From Stephanodiscus triporus (lineage: Eukaryota > Bacillariophyta > Thalassiosirophyceae > Thalassiosirales > Thalassiosiraceae): a DNA stretch of 18,842 nt. The translations under genes and the position numbers were made by a program. The stretch covers positions 1-18,842 of the forward strand of contig JALLAZ010000255.1 in assembly GCA_036939755.1 (NCBI GenBank), given 5' to 3'. This document shows, in pieces, positions 11,973 through 18,842 of the stretch; positions within the stretch are counted from its first letter, which is position 1; every line of letters starts with the position of its first letter. Below the pieces are notes generated by a model, which was given only the letters and a program-made list of their open reading frames with translations, was not told where the DNA came from and searched no databases.

Positions 11973-12935
11973 ATGATGTCGATGGTGCCGAGTAGAAGCA
12001 CTCCTATTTCTGTTTTATCGGCGACTCTTCTAGCCTTGTCTGCGGCATCTTCGATTGCATTAACTATGTCAACTGCCAGCGTCATCGATTCACATCTGCA
12101 CGTTTGGGCGACAGCCGAGGAATCGTTGGTATTCCCCTACGATAAAGCTCCGCCGTCACAATTACAGGACATGGCATCGCCTGAGTTATTGCTCGAACGA
12201 ATGGATGACGCTGGAGTCGACGGAGCGCTTATTATTCAGCCAATTAATCATAAATTTGATCACTCATACGTTACTAATGCTCTTCAGAAATATCCTCATA
12301 AATTCAAGGGAATTCTTCTCCACGATCCATCCCTCTCTGTGGAATTAGCGGTGGAACGATTAGAGCAACTGGTATTGTTGGGTTACGTGGGGGTTCGATT
12401 CAATCCATACCTGTGGCCGAATGGGGAATTAATGTCAGAAGACTCGGGTAATGGACTGGCAGTATACAGAAGATGCGGAGAGATGAATGTTCCAGTCTGT
12501 GTGATGTGCTTTCAAGGGTTCGGATTGCACTTTGACGATATTTTGGCGTTGATAGCAAAGTCTCCTGATACTATATTGATATTAGATCACATGGGATTTT
12601 GCGCTTTAAATGATGATGGTGATAAAGCGTTCGGTCAATTGTTGGGCCTTGCCAAGTATCGGAACGTTTTTGTAAAAGTCTCAGCCCTTTTTCGTAACAC
12701 GGGAGGGGTTGACTCATATCCATACGACAAGATAAAACACGAGAGGTTTGTACCATTGATGAATGAATTTGGAGCTAAGAGATTGATGATGGGCTCAGAC
12801 TTTCCGTATGTGATTGAAACGGAAGGATCTTATAAGGGTGCAGTTGAAACAGTGAGATCTTGGGTTCCTGCGGGGTATGATCGCGATGCGGTCTTGGGTG
12901 GCAATGCGCAGCGTTTATTTGGAAGTTGGAATTAA
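11973..12935 (+). CDS. Amidohydrolase, LigI-like (amidohydrolase_2 family)
   Basis: A single-exon gene of 320 residues; ATG codons at 11973 and 11976 are both possible starts. It is a TIM-barrel hydrolase of the amidohydrolase_2 / COG3618 group, whose characterised member LigI hydrolyses 2-pyrone-4,6-dicarboxylate. Visible family residues are H41 and H43 in IDSHLHVW, H206 in LDHMGF, and D276 in GSDFPYV, followed by GGNAQRLFG near the C-terminus. The strand-5 position, where metal-dependent relatives carry a His, reads CVMCFQG, in keeping with the metal-independent LigI type. Residues about 11-36 are hydrophobic and Ala/Ser-rich and may be a signal or transit peptide, but no Phe cleavage motif follows. 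The substrate is unknown; a lactone or similar ester is likely. It is convergent with WDR3, only 33 bp away. Confidence 0.8.
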   Translation: MMSMVPSRSTPISVLSATLLALSAASSIALTMSTASVIDSHLHVWATAEESLVFPYDKAPPSQLQDMASPELLLERMDDAGVDGALIIQPINHKFDHSYVTNALQKYPHKFKGILLHDPSLSVELAVERLEQLVLLGYVGVRFNPYLWPNGELMSEDSGNGLAVYRRCGEMNVPVCVMCFQGFGLHFDDILALIAKSPDTILILDHMGFCALNDDGDKAFGQLLGLAKYRNVFVKVSALFRNTGGVDSYPYDKIKHERFVPLMNEFGAKRLMMGSDFPYVIETEGSYKGAVETVRSWVPAGYDRDAVLGGNAQRLFGSWN

Positions 12936-12968
12936 TGAGAAGTAAACATTCTAGTCAACTGCTAACTC

Positions 12969-15431
12969 TTAAATAATCTTTCCCAGTTCGCCCCAGATGT
13001 CCTTCATAGATTTCTCTTCGTAATTCAAGCGCTCATTCTTTTTCTCATTTGCGATTCGAGAGACCATCTTGATTGCAGCCAGGTTGAAGCCAACTGTATC
13101 ACGAATTTCAGTCGTTCGTTTGCGGACCAAGGTTTGCAGCTCACGCAATGGAGTCATCATGGAGCGGTTTGCGACAATGGCTTTTTGGTGGGCTTTTATC
13201 AAAAAGACAGATATTTTAGAACACAACTCCACCCCCTTGTGTCTCTGAAGATTTACAATGAGGTAATGCATCAACCTCTCAACATGATTGAGCGGTAGAA
13301 CAAGCAAAGACTGTTCTAGGTCAACGCTCTTCACAGATCGAAGAATCCATAATACGTAATATGGGGGGTCCATGCCGAAAAGCATGGGGTTCGGTGCTCG
13401 CTTACTATCACCGCCTCGTTCCGCCTGAAGCTTCCTAAAAGATGAAAGTTCTTTGGACTCTTTGTCTGCCGTCTCAATAGCCTCCATGATCCGGTCACCT
13501 GCTGATACACTAAGAATGCTCTGCTTTACAGCTGCCTCGCTCTGCGGTTTTTCGTCATCGTTCTCGTCGGCATCCAAGCCCTCTTCGCTTTCTCTCTGAG
13601 ATTTCACCAATGCATCTGCTGTATTCTCCTCTCTTCTAGATCCATCACATTTGTCAAAAATTTCTTCTAGCTCTCGCTCCCTTTCCTCGTCTAGGAAAAC
13701 GATATCTTTGGTACGTTCCCAGACCCGAACTTGCCGATCCATTCCTCCACTGAGGACGAAGGCACCATTATTGCTCACTGCAAGGCAATTCACTTCGGAA
13801 ATATGGCCCCTTAGCAGAAGGATTTGTTGAAACTTGTCACCATCCCAGAAACGGACCGTCCGGTCCTTTGAACATGTGAAAAAGTAGTGTGTGCGCTTGA
13901 CGAAGCGCAAGTCAGTGATGGAATCTTCATGGCCATACAGCGAACGGTGAGTGTCACCAAAATCTAGACCCCAGATCTTAATTGACTTATCAGCTCCTCC
14001 AGAGGCCAAGATGGTGTCATCAAAACTTGAGTCGAACGCAAGCACAGGAAGCTTGTGGCCGTAAAGACTCAGAAAGAACTTGAGGGAATCATCAAAGAAA
14101 ACTTTGATTGTTGAATCAAGGCTGGCAACAAATAGCAACCGTTTCGTGGGGTCTGTGGAATGAGAGAATCTTACACACATGACATCATCTGACATTTGCA
14201 ACGTCCGGGAATGAACCACCATTGGGTGGCGATTATCATCACCATCTTGACTTTCAATGGCCCAGTATTTCACAAGTTTATCAGCAGATCCAGTGACTAA
14301 CGATGTTGCATTGTGGTCTTGAGAAGGATGACACATATCTAACAACCAGACGGCGCCATCATGCGCATTTTCCTCCATATAGACGACATCACCTGATGCA
14401 ACATCCATAATGATCAAATGGCCCTCCCTTGTGCCAAGAACCACATGTGTGTTCCCCTGCAAGAATGCAGCACAAAGACAGTAGCATAAAGTACCCTTTG
14501 ATCCGCTCGGTACTGCAGTAATAGAGCGCAAGCACGAGCGGTTGGCCACGTTCCAAATCTTCACAACGCTCTTCGACACAGTACACGTCATGGTATCATC
14601 AGAAGAGAGCACAACAGAACGAATGCCAGTCGGGTGACCGTACATGTCCAAGGAAGACACTTTTTCCCCTGTCACGGGTGTACCCGGTGACTGTTTTGGA
14701 GGCCTAGGCAAGGAGTGGACCTCCAGGGCATTACTGGCAAGGGTATCACCGCACAGATTCCGCCTCCTTGTTCTTGATACGGTGCAAAGGCAAATCCACG
14801 GATATTGTGAGCTGCGCGTATCGTGCCACGGAACTCAAATTCATCCATGGCCTTGATGGCCTCAGGTGCCAATTCTAGGAGAGAACCGCATTTGACTTCA
14901 TCATCTTGTTCATCCTTGGATTCCGGATCGTCCAATAGACCCCGTTTTGTTGTAGCTCCTTTCTCAGTCTCAGGTGCAGCCGCAGCGAGATTTTGCTTCT
15001 CTCTGCGCCTACGTAACCTCAGTCTTTGTTTCTTTTGTATTTCCAATTCCGAGCGAGCAGCATATATTTCAATCAATCTGTCGTTTGCACGACATACACC
15101 ATCATAACGCCCACTGGGATGAAAGTGTATAGTTGCTATGCCGTCTTTGTTTGATGACATGATGTTGAGGCTGGTCTGGGGCTGCAACGACCCGATGTAC
15201 CAGAATATTGTCATCGTCATCACTGGCTTGCTTGTCATCTGATGCAGCTGCTTCTTTGGAACGAGCACCGACTTCCTTCTCTGTGTCCGTAGGTGCGCCT
15301 TCTGGCTTAAAATCATCAACCAACCAAACTCTAATTTGTTCATCCGCACATCCTGTAACAAGTCTCCATCTTAGCCTCCGTCCAATGTCGTTGTCGCCGC
15401 CAACGCTCTCGCCCGGAGGACGTACAATGTT
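12969..15431 (-). CDS. WDR3: WDR3/UTP12 (Dip2), main part, frame-broken
   Basis: WDR3 (yeast Utp12/Dip2) is a double WD40-propeller protein of the UTP-B complex that binds U3 snoRNP and assembles the small-subunit processome in the nucleolus. From 15431 the frame of the upstream fused ORF continues past its TAA with LVTGCADEQIRVW and an acidic linker. Near 15200 it shifts by one base into the frame of YIGSLQPQTSLNIMSS through the basic stretch KKQRLRLRRRREK to NIRGFAFAP. Near 14744 it shifts back at TLASNALEVHSLP. The uninterrupted 14740-12969 part holds the second propeller (VVKIWN, LVKYWA, SIKIWGLDFGD, TVRFWD, QVRVWE), the family signature FFLSLYGHKLPVLAF, and the C-terminal Utp12 domain (LEQSLLVLPLNHVERLMHYL, TVGFNLAAIKM). 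About 100 residues of the first propeller are missing at the TAA. The shifts may be sequencing errors or real decay; the intact long stretch argues against old pseudogene decay. Confidence 0.85.
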
Positions 15432-17666
15432 TTAATCAAAGATGATCATCTGCATGGGCGAGGATCCATGTCCGTTCAACACGAGGGGTTCCCTGCATGG
15501 GACCCCTTTGCTATTACCCAAGAAATTGCTGTTTCCGCCGATCAACGAATGAACAAGACCATTCCTCGCGGCATCGTCACCTATGCCACAAGAGGATGTG
15601 AATCTCTCCATATCCTTGTGATCCAACGAAAAGACGTGCACGGATCCATCGACCCAGCCGGTGGCCACCCTGACGTCATCACTCGTGCATACGCCATCGC
15701 TGCCGCTGTCTCCTTGTTCGCTCCCGCCCAGGCAGACAATGTGGCTCGAGTTGAGCACCCGTATGGTACCAACGCCCCCGCTCAGTACCTCCCGATGTGC
15801 GCTGAATCCTCCCTGCTCTTCTGGTCGCTGTAATCGCACGCGTGCCGGGAGCCGTGCGATGCGATCGCCGTCACCGCCGCCGGAAACCAGCCCGCCCAGC
15901 ACGACCAAGTCGATGGCGCCGTCCAACTCCGGAAGGCCATACAGGACGACGCTCTGCAGTCCCAGGACGCCGTTGTCCTTCCACTGCCGTATCGATTGCA
16001 GCAGCAGCGGCGCGGCGACGATGTACGGCACGTCCATTGACGCCAGTAGTTCCTGCGCCAAAGGCACGTTGCGGCCGGCCTCCATCGATCCCGCCGGTCC
16101 ACCCACGAGGGGGAATCCGATCGTGCTGACGATTGCGTCGACGTCGACGAGACGATCGGGGGGGAGGGACGATCCGGTCCTCATCCTGTCGCCGTCCTTT
16201 TTCGGCGCCGACCGTTTGGCCGTTGACGTGAGCCAATCCCGCACGATCGCGTGGGCCTCCACACCGTTGATGAATACGGGTACGGGGATGATACCCGACT
16301 CCTCCATCATCATTATCAAGTCGAGCACGTATTGCTGTTGGGTGATGACATGCTTCCGATACAGGAGCACCGCCACCCTGGGCGGATTGTCGGACGAACG
16401 TGCCATCGGGAACCCCCGCCTCCTAGCCAGTTCCTCGAAGGTTGGGGACAGTCGCCATCTAAGGTATTCCGACGCCGATTCGAAGTACTCCGGCCGTTTG
16501 TCGTATGGGAAGTGGAAGCGCCTCCTTCGCGTCGAGATCCCCTCATCGTCGTCGTCGTCGTCCTCGTCGTCATTGTATCCCTCCGTCATCATGAGCGGAT
16601 GAATCAATCCGATGTCCGGCGTCACATGCGGCGGAGGAAGCTCCTCGACGTCGACGTCGTCGTCGTCGTCGCCACTCCTTATCAGGCCCGCGATCAGCCG
16701 CACCAACGACCGTACGTTCTCCGCGCCTCCCTGATTCCAGTAACGATAGGCCTCCAGCCACGTGCGCAGGTCCTTCGCCTTCTCTCCGGGGACGTATTTC
16801 AGCAGGTCCGGCCCCACCTTGAGTAGCTTGATGTATCCCGCCAGCTTGTCCTCCTCCTCCGACGATCCGAAGAGCGACAGGATCTTCTTAACCACCGGCG
16901 GCGGTCCTCCTCCTCCTCCTCCGTCCGGCGTCGCCATGGAGAAGGAATTCACCCTGTTCAGAGCCATCAGCTCCGTGGCCGACTCGAACACGAATCGCGG
17001 TCCGGTCACCCCCTCCAGCAACGGCAGCACCGCACGCACGTCGTCGTAATCGAACAGCAGGCTCACGCAAACGGCGTCGGCCTCCCTAATCGCGGACTCG
17101 ACATCCGGATTCGTCGTCGTCGTCGTGCCGTGTCGCCGACGGATGTCGGAGTCCGAGAACACGCGAAGCTCCGGGCCTTCGTCGTCGTCGTCGTCGTCGT
17201 CGCGATGATGATGATGATGATGATGGTCGGAGGCGGAGCGCTCGTACAGGCCGCGATTGAACGACTCGAATCCCGCGATCAGGACTATCTTCGGACGAGG
17301 GCGCCGCGGCGATGATGACTTTGATGATGACGACGACGACGACATCGAATGCGACGAAGACGACGACGACGGGGGGGGGGACGGCGCGTCGTCGTCGGCC
17401 ACCGCGCGGTCCCGGACGCCGCCGCCGCCGCGCTCTTCTACGGCGGAGGCGAGGGAGCGATGAGACGGCCTCGACGTCGACATCGTCGTCGTTTTCGGGG
17501 CCGAGAATCCCATGCAGCGATTGCGGGGGGGGGACGATAGGAGCGATAGGGCGGCGGCGGCGGCGACGACGACGAGGAGGGGGGCCCTCCGTCCACCCCC
17601 GAGGCGCCGCATCGTCCCGGCCGAGGGACACGCGGAGGACGACGATGACCCGGAGGACCGCACCAT
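15432..17666 (-). CDS. Chimeric ORF: plastid ChlH N-terminal half fused to WDR3 segment
   Basis: From the ATG at 17666 (Kozak G at -3 and +4) one frame runs 744 codons to a TAA at 15434-15432. It is also open upstream to 17861, but through a poly-Ser microsatellite. The N-terminus has a hydrophobic signal (LLVVVAAAAALSLLSS) and CMG-FSAP, an ASAFAP-like plastid motif. It continues into magnesium chelatase subunit H, the porphyrin-binding subunit that prepares protoporphyrin IX for Mg insertion: KIVLIAGFESFNRGLYERSA, LLEGVTGPRFVFESATELMA, VAVLLYRKHVITQQQYVLD, FPLVGGPAGSMEAGRN and LYGLPELDGAIDLVVLGGLV. ChlH is normally about 1300 residues; here it stops near RIARLPARV (about 15837), before the C-terminal half. 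The last about 134 codons are WDR3 first-propeller sequence (VRVATGWVDGSVHVFSLD, LVLNGHGSSPMQMIIFD). His, Asp and Ser runs interrupt the ChlH part. The protein could not be an active chelatase. Assembly chimerism is a serious alternative. Confidence 0.85.
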   Translation of the reverse strand: MVRSSGSSSSSACPSAGTMRRLGGGRRAPLLVVVAAAAALSLLSSPPRNRCMGFSAPKTTTMSTSRPSHRSLASAVEERGGGGVRDRAVADDDAPSPPPSSSSSSHSMSSSSSSSKSSSPRRPRPKIVLIAGFESFNRGLYERSASDHHHHHHHRDDDDDDDEGPELRVFSDSDIRRRHGTTTTTNPDVESAIREADAVCVSLLFDYDDVRAVLPLLEGVTGPRFVFESATELMALNRVNSFSMATPDGGGGGGPPPVVKKILSLFGSSEEEDKLAGYIKLLKVGPDLLKYVPGEKAKDLRTWLEAYRYWNQGGAENVRSLVRLIAGLIRSGDDDDDVDVEELPPPHVTPDIGLIHPLMMTEGYNDDEDDDDDDEGISTRRRRFHFPYDKRPEYFESASEYLRWRLSPTFEELARRRGFPMARSSDNPPRVAVLLYRKHVITQQQYVLDLIMMMEESGIIPVPVFINGVEAHAIVRDWLTSTAKRSAPKKDGDRMRTGSSLPPDRLVDVDAIVSTIGFPLVGGPAGSMEAGRNVPLAQELLASMDVPYIVAAPLLLQSIRQWKDNGVLGLQSVVLYGLPELDGAIDLVVLGGLVSGGGDGDRIARLPARVRLQRPEEQGGFSAHREVLSGGVGTIRVLNSSHIVCLGGSEQGDSGSDGVCTSDDVRVATGWVDGSVHVFSLDHKDMERFTSSCGIGDDAARNGLVHSLIGGNSNFLGNSKGVPCREPLVLNGHGSSPMQMIIFD

Positions 17667-17708
17667 GGCCTCCTTCCGATAGACGCGACGCGAGAGCGAA
17701 AGTTTCTG

Positions 17709-17772
<64 letters not shown>

Positions 17773-17985
17773 CGATACCGGGCATTAAATACCGGGGGTT
17801 TGCGAATCTCTGCCGGGATCTGGGTATGGTCATCTGATGATGTGTAGGGTTCGCTTCGCATTTAGACTACTTACTAGGTACTACTACATTACGATACTTA
17901 AGTAGTACGTACTTACTCTACCATCTGGCCTTTTTGGCGGGAGACCCAAAGGTACCTCCGTAATCAAAAACCGTAAGGACTCTTC
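17667..17985. promoter_or_regulatory. Upstream region of the ChlH-type gene
   Basis: On the minus strand a TATA-like TATTTAA lies at 17791-17785, about 119 bp before the chosen start at 17666. This favours 17666 over the ATG at 17861. The stretch 17867-17920 is rich in gtac/tac repeats and contains acgtacttac (17907-17916), which also occurs at 5000-5009 in the PH/TFIIIC promoter. The (ATG)18 repeat would fall in the 5' UTR. Confidence 0.4.
17711..17764. repeat. Trinucleotide microsatellite (ATG)18
   Basis: Eighteen perfect copies of atg on the plus strand. Read on the minus strand in the frame of the ChlH-type ORF it would give a run of serine. It lies just before the likely start codon. 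Confidence 0.9.
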
Positions 17986-18495
17986 ATGACTGAGGGAGGA
18001 AATGAACAGGGGTTGGTACCATACACACTGAACCATCCTCCGCCCCCAACGCCGCAACTGCCACTATTTGCAGACACAATCAGCCCCACCGTCGTCGCCG
18101 CCGCTGCTGCTGTCATAGTCATCGCTGTTACCACTGCCGCCGCCATTTCTTCTGGTGCTGTTGCTTTTTTATTGTTGTCTGTAGTCCCCACCATCACTGT
18201 AGCCACTGCTGTCTTTGTAATTGCTGCCGTCGCTGCCATTGTCAATGCCCTCATCCCCCTGGTCATCAACGTTGTTGTCGTCATCTCCTCTTCATCATGT
18301 CTTTGTCTTTATCGTAAACATCATCATTCAACTGCAGTGATTGTCTTCGTCAGCGGCTACAATTCCACTGCCATTGTTGTCATCATTGCAACTGCAAATG
18401 ATAGCAGAAACTACATTGGTAACACCTTCAGAAGAAAGAAAGAAGGGCAGGGTGGCATCGTGTCGATACAAAGTGAGAAGAACATGACACATTGA
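17986..18495. other. Low-complexity stretch, coding status unclear
   Basis: The plus strand is open for 169 codons with long Val/Ala/Ile runs that look like membrane helices. The opposite strand of the same DNA reads Asp/Gly/Asn/Ser-rich peptide with two stops (DNGSDGSNYKDSSGYSDGG is one part). Both patterns come from one degenerate gnc/gnt trinucleotide repeat. The ATG context is weak and no conserved motif is present. A real gene here, on either strand, is possible but unsupported. Confidence 0.3.
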
Positions 18496-18518
18496 ATAAC
18501 ACCCTTGAACCATGGTTG

Positions 18519-18842
18519 AGGTTGAGGCTCCAAACCCATGTGGAATAGTTCCCACATCCACTCCAAGCATATACAAGGTGTTTGACAACCTTCATATACT
18601 CTGGATGGGGATATGGATCCGTCATCAAGCCATTTACCATCACACTTGCCAGTCCCGATTGGGAAGTCAGCCAAAATCCCGGAACACTGCTTGGTACTGA
18701 ATGAAGCCTTTGTGCAGTGGTTGAGGCTCCAAACCCATGTGGAATGGCTCCCAAATCCACTCCAAACATATACAAGGTGTTTGACAATCTTCATATGATG
18801 TAGATGGGAATATGGATCTGTCATCATGCTGTTACCGCCACA
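18519..18842. repeat. Tandem repeat with 199 bp period, continuing off the right edge
   Basis: The first copy spans about 18519-18717 and the second starts about 18718 and is cut by the window end. Aligned blocks such as ggctccaaacccatgtggaa (18526 and 18725) and atatacaaggtgtttgacaa recur with about 85-90% identity by eye. The remaining differences are scattered single bases. Both copies are stop-rich in most frames. It may be the start of a minisatellite array. Confidence 0.75.

Noticed and set aside
12969..14711. Independent WD40 gene starting at 14711
   Set aside because: The start there is TTG, and the family sequence continues upstream (TLASNALEVHSLP and further), so it is the 3' part of WDR3, not a separate gene.
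15581..17833. Many Arg-rich or His-rich ORFs on both strands over the ChlH region
   Set aside because: They are out-of-frame readings of GC-rich trinucleotide repeats; only the frame with ChlH and WDR3 motifs makes sense.
17711..17861. Upstream start of the ChlH-type ORF at 17861 with a poly-Ser N-terminus
   Set aside because: A TATA-like element lies inside this segment, the ATG context is weak, and the signal peptide needed for plastid import would be buried more than 90 residues from the N-terminus.
17986..18495. Plus-strand 169-codon ORF that looks like a multi-pass membrane protein
   Set aside because: The Val/Ala/Ile runs are the mirror of an Asp/Gly/Asn/Ser trinucleotide repeat on the other strand, the ATG context is weak and there is no conserved motif.

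Overview
This window looks like nuclear DNA of a diatom or a close stramenopile relative. The genes carry short spliceosomal introns (76-119 bp, GT-AG). They are tightly packed on both strands in convergent and divergent pairs. Two proteins begin with a signal peptide followed by an ASAFAP-like Phe cleavage motif, the bipartite presequence used to reach a red-algal secondary plastid. Low-complexity Ser, Asp and His tracts encoded by trinucleotide repeats are common. A single ambiguous base (N) at 11123 shows that this is a draft assembly.

Layout from left to right. Positions 1-1336 hold no gene I can name, only two inverted-repeat structures and a weak open frame running off the left edge. 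Positions 1337-2674 (+) encode a two-exon type II membrane glycosyltransferase of fucosyltransferase type. Positions 4903-2983 (-) encode a two-exon protein with two PH domains, convergent with the glycosyltransferase. A 396 bp divergent promoter follows, with a perfect 16 bp palindrome and a 20 bp inverted repeat. Positions 5300-10448 (+) encode a five-exon, about 1595-residue TFIIIC subunit of the tau131/GTF3C3 type, with a C-terminal region I do not recognise. Positions 11779-10545 (-) encode a plastid-targeted flavodoxin with an unusual 75-residue C-terminal extension. Positions 11973-12935 (+) encode a LigI-like amidohydrolase, divergent from the flavodoxin.

The most unusual part is 12969-17666 (-). 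A plastid-targeted, N-terminal half of magnesium chelatase subunit H (ChlH) runs in frame, with no stop, into a WD40 segment of the nucleolar SSU-processome protein WDR3/UTP12 (Dip2). The fused frame ends at a TAA at 15434-15432. The rest of WDR3 follows in the same orientation, but about 100 residues are missing at the TAA and there are two compensating frameshifts near 15200 and 14744. The fused block is visibly richer in GC than the flanking DNA. This is either a real rearrangement that made a chimeric gene and broke both parents, or a chimeric assembly; the sequence alone cannot decide.

The right end (17667-18842) holds the promoter region of the ChlH-type gene with an (ATG)18 microsatellite, a low-complexity stretch, and a 199 bp tandem repeat that continues to the window edge. 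The genes do not form one pathway. They are ordinary nuclear housekeeping and plastid functions placed side by side. The flavodoxin and ChlH fragment act in the plastid, TFIIIC and WDR3 in RNA polymerase III transcription and ribosome assembly, and the glycosyltransferase in the secretory system.
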